A stretch of DNA of 64,000 nt from Cellulomonas marina (GTDB taxonomy: Bacteria > Actinomycetota > Actinomycetes > Actinomycetales > Cellulomonadaceae), in assembly GCF_900111925.1 (NCBI RefSeq), contig NZ_FOKA01000013.1, positions 1 through 64,000 of the forward strand, in the 5' to 3' direction. The notes under the pieces are model-generated. The model had not been told where the DNA came from. It was given only the letters and a program-made list of their open reading frames with translations, and did not search any database. Shown here one piece after another: positions 16,516 to 25,355 of this stretch (position 1 is its first letter; every line of letters starts with the position of its first letter). The position numbers and the translations under genes were made by a program.

Positions 16516-17525
16516 CGCCGGCCCCGCCGCAGCGCCTGCGCGTCGACGGACGCGACGTCCGGGTCACCCACCTGGACAAGGTGCTCTACCCGGCCACGGG
16601 CACGACGAAGGCCGACGTCCTGTCCTACGTCGTGCACGCCGCCGACGCCCTCCTCCCCCAGCTCCGCGGGCGTCCGGTGACGCGGGTGCGCTGGCCCGAG
16701 GGCGTGGCGGACGAGCGGTTCTTCGAGAAGAACGTCCCCCGCGGCGCCCCCGACTGGGTGCGGCACCTGCGGCTCCCGGCGGCACCCGGCGCCGGCGGCG
16801 GTCGTGGTGGCGGCGGTGGTGGCGGCGGTGGCCGCGGTGGTGGGCGTGGCCGCCGGGACGACGACGAGGGGACGGTGCTGGACCTGCCGTTCCTCGACGA
16901 CGCCGCCGGCCTCGTGTGGGCGGCCAATGGCGGGGCGCTCGAGCTGCACACGCCGCAGTGGCGTGTGGGGCCGCGCGGCGGTGTGCGTCCGCCGGACCGG
17001 CTCGTCGTCGACCTCGACCCGGGTGCGCCGGCGGGCCTGGCCGAGTGCGCGGAGGTCGCGCACCTCGTCGCCGAGCGGCTGCGGGCGGACGGGCTGGAGC
17101 CGGTGCCGGTCACGTCGGGCAGCAAGGGGCTGCAGCTCTACGCGCCGCTGCCGTCCCACCGTGCCGACCTGCGCGGCGACCTGCGCGGCGCCATGGACGT
17201 GCACGCGTACGCCAAGGACCTCGCGCAGGCGGTCGCCGCGGACCACCCCGACCTCGTCACCTGGGTCATGCGCAAGGACGTGCGCGGCGGCAAGGTCCTC
17301 CTCGACTGGTCCCAGAACCACCCCGCGAAGACGACGATCACGCCGTACTCCCTGCGGGGGCGCGAGCGGCCGCACGTCGCCGCGCCCCGGACGTGGGACG
17401 AGATCGGGCCCGGGCTCACGCAGCTGACGCCCGACGAGGTGCTCGCGCGGCTCGACGCCGGGACGGACCCGTTCGCCGGCACGGACGTGGCCCGCGGTGC
17501 CGGGATGCGGGCGCCGGACGGCTAG
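16512..17525 (+). CDS. NHEJ polymerase, LigD primase-polymerase module
   Basis: 337 aa from the GTG overlapping the ligase stop (GTGA), so the two are coupled. AEP-polymerase motifs: 'LDKVLYP', 'ERFFEKNVP', 'LVVDLDPG' with the catalytic DxD (~167-169), 'GSKGLQLYAPL', 'DWSQN' and 'TPYSLRGRERP'. It should fill ends with ribonucleotides during NHEJ. Unusual is a glycine/arginine insert at residues 95-115, between 'HLRLPAAPG' and 'TVLDLPFLDD', coded by a GGC/GGT run. Confidence 0.93.
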   Translation: MTPAPPQRLRVDGRDVRVTHLDKVLYPATGTTKADVLSYVVHAADALLPQLRGRPVTRVRWPEGVADERFFEKNVPRGAPDWVRHLRLPAAPGAGGGRGGGGGGGGGRGGGRGRRDDDEGTVLDLPFLDDAAGLVWAANGGALELHTPQWRVGPRGGVRPPDRLVVDLDPGAPAGLAECAEVAHLVAERLRADGLEPVPVTSGSKGLQLYAPLPSHRADLRGDLRGAMDVHAYAKDLAQAVAADHPDLVTWVMRKDVRGGKVLLDWSQNHPAKTTITPYSLRGRERPHVAAPRTWDEIGPGLTQLTPDEVLARLDAGTDPFAGTDVARGAGMRAPDG

Positions 17526-17644
17526 GGCACGGTGGTCGACGGCGGCGCGACCGGGGCCGGGAGCGGCCGCGCCAGCGTGACGCCCTCCCGGCGCACGACC
17601 CCAGACGAGGCGGACCGCAGGTCCGCGACGAAGGAGCGCACACC

Positions 17645-18220
17645 ATGGCACGGCAGCTGCCCCGCTACACGGTCCCGACGATGTCCCCGGAGGACGGCGC
17701 GAAGGTCGCCGAGATCCTCCAGGACCGGCTCAACGCCCTCAACGACCTGGCGCTCACGCTCAAGCACGTGCACTGGAACGTCGTCGGCCCGCACTTCATC
17801 TCCGTGCACCAGATGCTCGACCCGCAGGTGGACGCCGTCCGCGAGATGGTGGACCAGGTGGCCGAGCGCATCGCCACCCTGGGCGGCTCGCCGCTCGGGA
17901 CGCCGGGGGCGATCGTCGCCGGCCGCACGTGGGACGACTACTCGCTCGGCCGTGAGGGCGCCATCGCCCACCTCGGCGCGCTCGATCTCGTCTACACCGG
18001 CGTCATCAGCGACCACCGCAAGGCGGCCGAGGAGACCGAGGGCGTCGACGACGTCACCAACGACATGCTCATCGGGCACCTGCACGAGCTCGAGCTGTTC
18101 CACTGGTTCGTGCGCGCGCACCTCGAGAACGCCGGCGGCTCGCTGACGACGCAGGACGCGAGCTCGGAGAAGCAGGCCGCGGCGGACGCCCAGGCCGCCC
18201 ACGGCTCCGCCGACCACTGA
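17645..18220 (+). CDS. dps: Dps-family DNA-binding ferritin
   Basis: 191 aa with AAGGAG before ATG 17645. Intersubunit ferroxidase residues of Dps are conserved: His43 (HWNVVG), His55, Asp59, Asp70 and Glu74 in the 'FISVHQMLDPQVDAVREMVDQVAERI' stretch. Expected to form dodecamers that oxidise and store iron using peroxide. The C-terminal tail is Ala/Gln/His-rich and the N-terminus is only mildly basic, so DNA binding is uncertain. Follows ligD polymerase on the same strand with a 119-bp gap; probably separately transcribed. Confidence 0.95.
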   Translation: MARQLPRYTVPTMSPEDGAKVAEILQDRLNALNDLALTLKHVHWNVVGPHFISVHQMLDPQVDAVREMVDQVAERIATLGGSPLGTPGAIVAGRTWDDYSLGREGAIAHLGALDLVYTGVISDHRKAAEETEGVDDVTNDMLIGHLHELELFHWFVRAHLENAGGSLTTQDASSEKQAAADAQAAHGSADH

Positions 18221-18251
18221 CGCGGACGCGACCGGCGCGGGGGCACGCGGC

Positions 18252-19385
18252 GTGACGACGACGAGCGCGGGTGGGGCCGTCTCCCGACGGCCCCACGCGG
18301 CCGCGCGCTGGGAGGACCGGCTCAACCGCCGCGTCGTCGCGGTGCTGCGGCGGCGCGGGTGGACCGAGCGGGTCGAGGCGTACGCCGGCTACGGCGGGCC
18401 CGGGTGGGTGCGGGTGCTCGCCCGCGTCGTCCTGGCCGCGCCCGCCGTGGCCGACGCCGACCTGCCGGGCGCGGGCGGCGCCGAGCAGGCGGGCGCCCCC
18501 GAGGACGCGCCCGCCGTCCGCGGCTGGCGGTCGTTCGCCACCGCCCAGGTGCCCGGCGGCCGGCTGCACGCCCGCATCGGCACGGTCGAGCACGACCTGC
18601 CGGCGGACCGCGGCGGCTACGTCGACGTCGTCGTCTCCTCGGACCTGCCACCGGGCTGGCACGACGTCGTCCTCACCTCGGTCGACGGCCGGTCGAGCAC
18701 CGCGCGCATCCACGTCGTCGGCGCGGAGGAGCAGGTGGGCCTCGTCAGCGACATCGACGACACGGTCATGGTGACCCGGCTCCCGCGACCCCTCGTCGCC
18801 GCCTGGAACGTCCTGGTCCGGTCCGAGAGCGCGCGCGAGCCGGTGCCGGGGATGTCGCGGCTCTACGCCGCTCTGACGGGCGGGCAGGAGCGCTTCCCCG
18901 TCGTCTACCTCTCGACCGGGGCCTGGAACGCCGGGCCCGCGATCGCGCGCTTCCTGCACCGGCACCGGTACCCGGGCGGCCCGCTGCTGCTCACCGACTG
19001 GGGACCGACGAACACCGGCTGGTTCCGCAGCGGCCGTGAGCACAAGCGCGCCCAGCTCGAGCGGCTCGTGACCGAGCTCCCGCAGGTGCGCTGGCTGCTC
19101 GTGGGCGACGACGGCCAGCGCGACCCCGAGGTCTACGCCGAGGTGGTCCGCCGGCACCCGGACCGCGTGCGTGCGGTCCTGCTGCGCCAGCTCACCTTCG
19201 CCGAGCACGTGCTGGCCCACGGGGCCCCCGTGCCGGTGCCGCAGCGCCCGGCGGACAGGGGCGGGCCCGCGGCCGGCACGGGCACCGGGGCCGAGGACCA
19301 GCTGCCCGTCGAGGTCCTGCAGGGCCCCGACGGCGACGCTCTGCTCGACGAGGCACGCCGGCGCGGGCTGCTGCCCGACGCCTGA
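18252..19385 (+). CDS. App1-like phosphatase (DUF2183)
   Basis: 377 aa from GTG 18252. N-terminal ~160 residues form the conserved App1 beta domain ('YAGYGGPGWVRVLARVVLA', 'SFATAQVPGGRLHARIG'). The catalytic HAD-type part starts with 'VSDIDDTVM' (DxDxT at 167-171), then 'VYLSTGAWNAG' and 'LLVGDDGQRDPEVYAEV'. In yeast App1 this domain is a Mg-dependent phosphatidate phosphatase; bacterial substrates are unproven. Cytosolic, no membrane segments. Confidence 0.88.
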   Translation: MTTTSAGGAVSRRPHAAARWEDRLNRRVVAVLRRRGWTERVEAYAGYGGPGWVRVLARVVLAAPAVADADLPGAGGAEQAGAPEDAPAVRGWRSFATAQVPGGRLHARIGTVEHDLPADRGGYVDVVVSSDLPPGWHDVVLTSVDGRSSTARIHVVGAEEQVGLVSDIDDTVMVTRLPRPLVAAWNVLVRSESAREPVPGMSRLYAALTGGQERFPVVYLSTGAWNAGPAIARFLHRHRYPGGPLLLTDWGPTNTGWFRSGREHKRAQLERLVTELPQVRWLLVGDDGQRDPEVYAEVVRRHPDRVRAVLLRQLTFAEHVLAHGAPVPVPQRPADRGGPAAGTGTGAEDQLPVEVLQGPDGDALLDEARRRGLLPDA

Positions 19386-19402
19386 CGCGCTCGCCCTGTC
19401 GG

Positions 19403-19600
19403 CTACAGCCGGTCCGGGTCGTCCCACTCGTCGCCCGCGGCGAGCTGCTCGTCGTCGGCGGCGAGCTCCGCGGCGTTCAGCGAGCGCGGGCCGCGGCGCG
19501 GGTCGCCGCCGGAGCGGACGTCCGTGCCCTCGGTCGGCGGCTCCGGCAGGGCGATGCCCTCGGCCGACGGGTCGGAGGTGAGGTCGCGGTGCTGGCGCAT
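19403..19600 (-). CDS. small acidic hypothetical protein (65 aa)
   Basis: Starts 'MRQHRDLTSDPSAEGIALPEPP' at 19600 and ends 'AAGDEWDDPDRL'. Compositionally disordered, Asp/Glu/Pro rich; no domain. Divergent from mqo and convergent with the App1 gene. Codon bias agrees with coding, but no RBS or homologue was identified by eye, hence moderate confidence. The longer upstream frame to 19708 would enter the mqo promoter. Confidence 0.5.
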   Translation of the reverse strand: MRQHRDLTSDPSAEGIALPEPPTEGTDVRSGGDPRRGPRSLNAAELAADDEQLAAGDEWDDPDRL

Positions 19601-19689
19601 GCGCCGATCATCCCCCGGACGTGACCGGGACGACACCGTTCGGCGGTTCTTCTGCGCGACCCGCGTGTCGCTCCTCAGGTGGGGGCACC

Positions 19690-19695
19690 TACCAT
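19690..19695 (+). promoter_or_regulatory. -10 box of mqo, leaderless type
   Basis: TACCAT ending exactly 6 nt before the mqo GTG, which predicts a transcript starting at or next to the start codon. GAGGGG between them is too close to act as a normal Shine-Dalgarno. Confidence 0.55.
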
Positions 19696-19701
19696 CGAGG
19701 G

Positions 19702-21237
19702 GTGACACAGCACGAAGTGGTGGACGTCGCGCTCGTCGGGGGCGGCATCATGAGCGCCACCCTGGCCGCGATCCTCAGCTCCGTCGAGCCCACCTGGACC
19801 ATCCGGGTGCTCGAGCGCGAGGGCGAGCCGGCGACGGAGAGCTCCAACGCCTGGAACAACGCCGGCACGGGCCACGCCGCCCTGTGCGAGCTCAACTACA
19901 CCCCCGAGCGCGCCGACGGCAGCATCGACATCTCGAAGGCCGTCGTCATCAACGACGAGTACCGCCTCTCGCGCGAGCTGTGGGACCACCTCGAGCGCTC
20001 GGGCCGGCTGCCCGCCGGGTCCCCCTTCCTCTCGGTCACCCCTCACATGACCTTCGTGCGGGGCGCGCAGAACGTCGACTACCTGCGCCGGCGCCACCGC
20101 GCCCTGGCCGCCCACCCGTCCTTCGCGGGCATGCAGTTCTCCGACGACCCGGCGCAGATCGCGCGCTGGGCGCCCCTCGTCATGGAGGGGCGCGGGACCC
20201 GTGAGCCCGTCGCCGCCACGTACGCGCCGGAGGGGACGGACGTCGACTACGGCGCCCTCACGCTCCTGCTGCTCGACGACGCGCGCCGGCGCGGTGCGGA
20301 GGTCCGCACGCACGCCGAGGTGACCCGGCTCAAGCGGCGCCGCGAGGGCGGCTGGCGGCTGACAGTGAAGGACCGGCGGTGGAACGGCGGGGAGGGCAGC
20401 ACGCTCGACGCCCGCTTCGTCTTCGTCGGCGCGGGCGGCGGGGCCCTGCGCCTGCTGCAGCGCTCGGGGATCCGCGAGGCGAAGGGCTACGCCGGGTTCC
20501 CCATCAGCGGGCAGTTCCTGCGCGCCACCGACCCGGCGCTGACCGCCCGGCACCAGGCCAAGGTCTACGGCAAGGCCGAGATCGGCGCTCCGCCCATGTC
20601 GGTCCCGCACCTCGACACCCGCGTCGTCGACGGGCGGGCCTCCATCATGTTCGGCCCCTACGCGGGGTGGAGCATGAAGTTTCTCAAGAGCGGCTCGTGG
20701 ACCGACCTCATCCGCTCGGTGCGGCCCGACAACCTGTGGCCGATGGTGCTCGTCGGGCTCCGGAACGTCGGGCTGCTCAAGTACCTCATCAGCGAGGTGA
20801 CGGCCGGCCGGACCGCGCGGCTGCGTGCCCTGCAGGCCTTCATGCCCACGGCGCGGGACCGGGACTGGGAGCTCATCACCGCCGGGCAGCGCGTCCAGGT
20901 CATCGCCCCGGACGGCGTGCTGAAGTTCGGCACGGAGCTCATCACCGCCGCCGACGGCTCCATCGGCGGGCTCCTGGGGGCCTCCCCCGGCGCCTCCACC
21001 GCGGTGGCGACGATGGTCGACCTGCTCCAGCGGTGCTTCCCGGACCGCCTGGCGGCGTGGACGCCGACGCTGCTCGACCTCATGCCGACGCTCGCGGGGC
21101 AGCTGCCCGGCACGCGGGCGCCGCGCGGGGGCGTCCCGGCCGGCGGACCGGCGACGGCAGCGGGCGAGGGCGACCTGCTGACGTCCGGCGACCCCGACGT
21201 CTCCCTGCACGCGCCCGACGCCGCCGTGCGTCGCTGA
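19702..21237 (+). CDS. mqo: malate:quinone oxidoreductase
   Basis: 511 aa from GTG 19702. FAD-binding 'VALVGGGIMSATLAAIL', 'SSNAWNNAGTGHAALCELNYTP', 'SVTPHMTFVRG', 'GPYAGWSMKFLKSGS' and C-terminal 'GASPGASTAVATMVDLL' are diagnostic for the Mqo family. It oxidises malate to oxaloacetate and passes electrons to menaquinone/ubiquinone as a peripheral membrane enzyme of the TCA cycle. Length fits (490-520 aa); the last ~40 residues are a Gly/Pro-rich extension. Confidence 0.96.
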   Translation: MTQHEVVDVALVGGGIMSATLAAILSSVEPTWTIRVLEREGEPATESSNAWNNAGTGHAALCELNYTPERADGSIDISKAVVINDEYRLSRELWDHLERSGRLPAGSPFLSVTPHMTFVRGAQNVDYLRRRHRALAAHPSFAGMQFSDDPAQIARWAPLVMEGRGTREPVAATYAPEGTDVDYGALTLLLLDDARRRGAEVRTHAEVTRLKRRREGGWRLTVKDRRWNGGEGSTLDARFVFVGAGGGALRLLQRSGIREAKGYAGFPISGQFLRATDPALTARHQAKVYGKAEIGAPPMSVPHLDTRVVDGRASIMFGPYAGWSMKFLKSGSWTDLIRSVRPDNLWPMVLVGLRNVGLLKYLISEVTAGRTARLRALQAFMPTARDRDWELITAGQRVQVIAPDGVLKFGTELITAADGSIGGLLGASPGASTAVATMVDLLQRCFPDRLAAWTPTLLDLMPTLAGQLPGTRAPRGGVPAGGPATAAGEGDLLTSGDPDVSLHAPDAAVRR

Positions 21238-21248
21238 GGTCCCGGTCC

Positions 21249-21545
21249 GTGTCCCCGGAGTCGCTGCCCACCGCGGCCGACGACGTCACGGAGGCCGTCA
21301 GCGCCGGCATGCGCCGGGCGAAGGTCCGCGCGGCGACCGAGCACACCACGGTCGGCAGCCTGCAGACGCTGCCCGACGGGCGCACGAGCATCGCGTGCGC
21401 CTGCGGGATGGCCCTCGTCAACGGCCCGACGTGGTCGCTCGACGAGCACATCCGCCTGCACCGGGCCGAGGCGCGGTACCTCGCGCTGTCCGCGGCGGCG
21501 CCGGCGGGCATCCCGCGCCTCGTCGAGCCGGCCCGGGTGCTGTAA
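21249..21545 (+). CDS. small hypothetical protein with CxC...HxxxH pattern
   Basis: 98 aa from GTG 21249, 11 bp after mqo. The N-terminus is basic and helical ('MRRAKVRAATEHTTVG'), followed by 'TSIACACGMALVN' and 'SLDEHIRLHRAEARYLAL'. The CxC and HxxxH spacing resembles a small C2H2-like zinc site; this is only a pattern. Codon bias and the in-frame position support a real gene. An internal ATG at 21309 is an alternative start. Possibly co-transcribed with mqo. Confidence 0.6.
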   Translation: MSPESLPTAADDVTEAVSAGMRRAKVRAATEHTTVGSLQTLPDGRTSIACACGMALVNGPTWSLDEHIRLHRAEARYLALSAAAPAGIPRLVEPARVL

Positions 21546-21594
21546 CCGCCCTGCCCTGAGCGCAGCGGGACAGGCCGCCGGCGCGCGCGAGGGG

Positions 21595-21876
21595 TCAGAC
21601 GCTCGCGGCCCGGCGGGCCTCGATGCGCGCGACGACCTCCGGCCGGCGCAGCGGCGGGACGGTGGCCGGCGGGCGGCGCCGCTCGGGCAGGGTGTCGAGC
21701 AGCTCCGTCGTCGCGGCGACGATCCGCGCGACGGCCGCCTCGACCGCCGGGCGCGTGGTCTCGCTGATCGCCGTGACGCCCGAGACCTTCCGGACGTACT
21801 GGAGGGCGGCCGCCTCGATCTCGGCGGGCGTCGCCCCGGGCTCGAGCCCGCGCAGGGTCGTGATGTTCCGGCACAT
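21595..21876 (-). CDS. DUF2277 family protein
   Basis: 93 aa starting 'MCRNITTLRGLEPGATPAEIEAAALQYVRKVSGV', the nearly invariant opening of DUF2277, a small family of unknown function. 'VAATTELLDTLPERRRPP' is also family-typical. TAGCGT on the minus strand (21889-21884) ends 7 nt before the ATG and no Shine-Dalgarno is present, suggesting a leaderless mRNA. Confidence 0.9.
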   Translation of the reverse strand: MCRNITTLRGLEPGATPAEIEAAALQYVRKVSGVTAISETTRPAVEAAVARIVAATTELLDTLPERRRPPATVPPLRRPEVVARIEARRAASV

Positions 21877-21950
21877 GCTGCCGACGCTAGGACGCCCCCG
21901 GCCGTCTGTCGACGGTCGGGGGCGTCCGGTGCTGCGTGGTGCGCCTGGGG

Positions 21951-22730
21951 TCAGGCCTGCGCGGCCAGGCGCGGGATGAGGTCGTCGAGGTAGGCGGCCG
22001 TGTCCTCCCAGCCCTCGACCGCGTGGCACGGCACGCCCAGCGCCTTGACGGGGTAGTCGTTGCCGGCCTCGTCGAGCCGGTCCCCGACGAACAGCATCTC
22101 CTGCAGGTCGATGCCCGTGAGCTCTGCCAGCCGGCTCATGCCGTACGCCTTGTCGATGCCCTTGCGGGTGATGTCGACCGAGGTGGACCCGCCGGAGCGG
22201 ACCTCGAGGTCGGGCAGGTCCGCCTGGACCGCCGCGCGCAGGGTCGACTTCTTCTCCCCCGTCGGGTCCCACGCGGACTTCGCGGCGACGGGCGCCGCCT
22301 GGCCGAGGGCCGAGAAGGTGATCTGGCTGCCGCGGTCCTCGAGGATCGGGCCCCAGGTCTCGCTCTCCCAGAGGCCCAGCTCCTTCGCGCGGGCCTCGAC
22401 GGAGGCCAGCGCCCGCGCCTTCTCGTCGTCGGTGAGGTTCTCCGCGTACTGCTGCTGCCACGTGCCGTCGACGAACAGCCAGTACTGCGTGCCGCACGTC
22501 GGCATGAGGTGCAGGCGGGAGAACGACGCGGCCGCCTCCGCCGGGAGGTTCTGCACGACCTGCATGTCGAACTGCCCGAACTGGCCGCCGCTGATGATGC
22601 AGACCTCGACCTGGTCCAGCAGCGCCACGAGCAGGTCCGCCATGCGCGGGTCGAGCGGGGACTTCGACGGCGCGAGGGTGTCGTCGAGGTCGAACGCGAC
22701 CAGGCGGGGACGGGACGGCACGGCAGACAC
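21951..22730 (-). CDS. HAD-IIB hydrolase, phosphomannomutase/sugar-phosphatase type
   Basis: 259 aa from GTG 22730 with GAGG upstream. Motif I 'VAFDLDDTLAPSKSPL' (Asp14/Asp16), a type IIB cap, Lys in 'GIDKAYGM' and motif IV 'MLFVGDRLDEAGNDYPV' place it with PMM-like and Cof-type HAD phosphatases. Substrate is probably a phosphorylated sugar. The neighbouring GH92 mannosidase and glycosyltransferase hint at mannose metabolism, but the gene is divergent from them, so the link is only suggestive. Confidence 0.85.
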   Translation of the reverse strand: MSAVPSRPRLVAFDLDDTLAPSKSPLDPRMADLLVALLDQVEVCIISGGQFGQFDMQVVQNLPAEAAASFSRLHLMPTCGTQYWLFVDGTWQQQYAENLTDDEKARALASVEARAKELGLWESETWGPILEDRGSQITFSALGQAAPVAAKSAWDPTGEKKSTLRAAVQADLPDLEVRSGGSTSVDITRKGIDKAYGMSRLAELTGIDLQEMLFVGDRLDEAGNDYPVKALGVPCHAVEGWEDTAAYLDDLIPRLAAQA

Positions 22731-22783
22731 GGTGGGCGGACCTCCGGGGTCGGGACGACGACCGCTGCAGCCGTCGGCGCCCG

Positions 22784-22789
22784 ACCCTA
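22784..22789 (-). promoter_or_regulatory. -10 box for HAD-IIB gene
   Basis: TAGGGT on the minus strand in the 284-bp divergent gap; predicted start of transcription near 22777, a leader of ~45 nt. Confidence 0.45.
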
Positions 22790-22903
22790 ACGGCTGCCGC
22801 ACCCGCCACGGTGGCGACCGCGGGCGCCGACGGCGTGACGTGCGTCCCGTCGTGCTCGTCCCCACCGTCACCGCCCGGCAACCTGCCGGACACACACGGG
22901 CCG

Positions 22904-22909
22904 TAGCGT
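22904..22909 (+). promoter_or_regulatory. -10 box for GH92 gene
   Basis: TAGCGT facing the mannosidase; predicted leader ~100 nt, carrying GGAGGTGCG before the start. No repressor palindrome recognised. Confidence 0.4.
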
Positions 22910-23014
22910 CGCCGGACCGGTGCGCACGCCCGGTGCGCGACGACGTCGTCGGGAGCAGGTCCCGCCCACCCGCCGCGCGACGGGACGGCAGGTCGGCACG
23001 ACGACGGAGGTGCG

Positions 23015-25252
23015 GTGTACGAGGACGTCGATCCGTTCATCGGGACGCAGGTCACCGACCTGCCGCCGCCCACGGGCCTGGCGGCGACGTGGTGGTGGCC
23101 CAAGCCGCAGGTGGGCAACACGCACCCCGGCGCGACGTACCCGTTCGGCATGGTCTCGGCGTGCGCCTACTCGGGGGCCTACCCCACGGGCTACGGGCTG
23201 TACGACCTCAGCCTCGAGGGCATCCCCGCGTCCCTCCACGACCGGCCGGTCGCCTCCGGCTTCACGCACTTCCAGCAGTCCGGCACCGGCGCCATCCGCA
23301 AGTACTACAACTACGTCCGCACGACGCCGATGCTCCAGCCGCTCGACGACCTCGGGCAGCTGTGGGACGTCGTCGACGAGGAGGCCGAGCCGGGCTGGTA
23401 CGCCGCCACGCTCTCGTCGGGCATCCGCTGTGAGCTCACCGTCGGGCCGAAGAGCGCCGTGCACCGCTACACCTTCCCGGCGCACCGCGACGCCCGGGTC
23501 GTCATCGACCTGTCGATGGGCGGCCTGGTGATCCCGTACGGGAGGACGGTGCCCCTGCGCGCGCACCTCGACCTCGTCGGGCCCGGGCAGGCGCAGGGCG
23601 AGATCGCGGTGGAGGGCGCGCCGCTGGCCGTGCACGTGGAGTGCGACGCGTTCCGCTGGCGCCAGATGCTCTGGTACGACCGGCGCCTCATGCCCGGCGG
23701 GACGCGCCTGGACTTCGACCGCATCCGCCCGACGACCCTGCGCCCGTTCGGCCTCATGTGGGCGGGTCCGTCGGAGCCGGGGCAGACCGTGGAGCTGCGG
23801 TTCGGGTTCTCGCTGCGCGGCGTCGAGCAGGCGCGGGCCAACCTCGAGGCGGACTGCGGGCCGCGCGAGGGCAGCTTCGTGCGCCGCCGTGCCGCGACCG
23901 CGGAGACGTGGCGGGAGCACGTGGAGACGGTCACGGTCGACACGCCCTCGTCGGCGAAGCAGGCCGTGCTGTCCACCGCGGTGTATCACTCGCTCATCAA
24001 GCCGTGCCTCGCCCGCGACGAGAGCCCGTTCTGGCCGACGCCCGGCCCCTTCGCCTTCGACCTCGCGACGATGTGGGACGTCTACCGCACGCAGCTGCCG
24101 CTGGTGACGACGCTGTTCCCCGAGCGCGCGGTGGAGCTGGGCGAGGCGCTGCTGCACATCGCCGAGGAGGAGGGCAACCTGCCCATCGGCTACCGGATGG
24201 CTCGCGGCGCCGACCGCTTCTCCCGGCAGGGCAGCGCGCTCGCGCACACCTTCTTCTCCGATCTGTGCCAGCTCGGCCTGCCCGGCATGGACTGGGACTG
24301 GGCGCTGGTGCACATGGTGATGGACCTGCGGCGCGGGTACGGCGAGGACTTCCTGCTGCGCGGGCGCGCCCACCCCATCAGCCACACGCTGGACCTGGCG
24401 TTCGGCTACTGGTGCACCGCCCAGGTGGCGGCGCACGTCGGCGACCGCGCGCTCGTCGAGCAGCTCGTCCCCCTGGCCGCCCGCTGGGCCAACGCCTACG
24501 ACGAGCGCACGGGCCTGCTCCGGGACTCCGAGTTCTACGAGGGCGGCCGGTGGAACTACTCCTTCCGCCTGCAGCACGACATGGCGTCCCGCATCGCGCT
24601 GGCGGGGGGCGACGAGGCCTTCGTCGGCCTGCTGGACCGGTTCTTCGGGCACGGCGCGGGGCCGGTCGTGCAGCCGGGGCCGGCCCCGACGCTGGAGGAG
24701 ATGGCCGCCGGGTACGCGCTCGACCGGTTCGAGGGGCTCAACAACGAGCCCGACATGGAGGCCCCGTGGGCCTACCAGTACGCCGGCCGGCCGGACCGCA
24801 CGGCGGAGGTCGTGCACGCCGTCGTCCAGCACCAGTTCGGCACGGGCCGCGGCGGCCTGCCGGGCAACGACGACTCCGGCGGGCTGAGCTCCTGGTACGT
24901 CTGGGCCTCGCTGGGCCTGTTCCCCGTCGCCGGGCAGAACCTGTTCCTGCTCAACGCACCGGCGTGGCGGCACGCCCGCCTCGCGCTCGGCACCGGGCGG
25001 GAGCTGGAGATCGACACCGTCGGGTTCGTCGAACCCGAGCCGGGCGGCCCGGCGCAGTACGTGCAGGCGGTGCAGGTGGACGGCATCCCGCTCGAGCGTC
25101 CGTGGCTGTCCGGCACCGAGGTGCACCGCGGCGGGCACGTCGTCGTCGAGCTGGGGCCGCAGCCGTCCGGCTGGGGCACGACGGTCCGGCCGCCGTCCGC
25201 GACCGGTCCCGCCCCGCGCAGCGTCGGGACCGTGCCGACGACGAAACGCTGA
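23015..25252 (+). CDS. GH92 family alpha-mannosidase, cytoplasmic
   Basis: 745 aa from GTG 23015 with GGAGG directly upstream. 'DPFIGT...NTHPGATYPFGMV' is the GH92 opening; 'SGFTHFQQSGTGA', 'ATMWDVYRTQLPL', 'GNDDSGGLSSWYVWASLGLFPVAG' hold the Ca-binding and catalytic acidic residues of this exo-alpha-mannosidase family. Most GH92 enzymes are secreted; here the protein begins at the domain and no signal peptide is seen, so the substrate is probably an internal or imported mannoside. Followed by a GT4 gene 103 bp downstream. Confidence 0.92.
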   Translation: MYEDVDPFIGTQVTDLPPPTGLAATWWWPKPQVGNTHPGATYPFGMVSACAYSGAYPTGYGLYDLSLEGIPASLHDRPVASGFTHFQQSGTGAIRKYYNYVRTTPMLQPLDDLGQLWDVVDEEAEPGWYAATLSSGIRCELTVGPKSAVHRYTFPAHRDARVVIDLSMGGLVIPYGRTVPLRAHLDLVGPGQAQGEIAVEGAPLAVHVECDAFRWRQMLWYDRRLMPGGTRLDFDRIRPTTLRPFGLMWAGPSEPGQTVELRFGFSLRGVEQARANLEADCGPREGSFVRRRAATAETWREHVETVTVDTPSSAKQAVLSTAVYHSLIKPCLARDESPFWPTPGPFAFDLATMWDVYRTQLPLVTTLFPERAVELGEALLHIAEEEGNLPIGYRMARGADRFSRQGSALAHTFFSDLCQLGLPGMDWDWALVHMVMDLRRGYGEDFLLRGRAHPISHTLDLAFGYWCTAQVAAHVGDRALVEQLVPLAARWANAYDERTGLLRDSEFYEGGRWNYSFRLQHDMASRIALAGGDEAFVGLLDRFFGHGAGPVVQPGPAPTLEEMAAGYALDRFEGLNNEPDMEAPWAYQYAGRPDRTAEVVHAVVQHQFGTGRGGLPGNDDSGGLSSWYVWASLGLFPVAGQNLFLLNAPAWRHARLALGTGRELEIDTVGFVEPEPGGPAQYVQAVQVDGIPLERPWLSGTEVHRGGHVVVELGPQPSGWGTTVRPPSATGPAPRSVGTVPTTKR

Positions 25253-25355
25253 CCCCACCCGGCGGCCGGTACGACGCGCGGTCACCCGCGCGACCCGGCC
25301 GCCGCACCCGCGGCCCCGCCGCCCTCCCCCGACCCCCCGCACCCCGAGGACCGAC

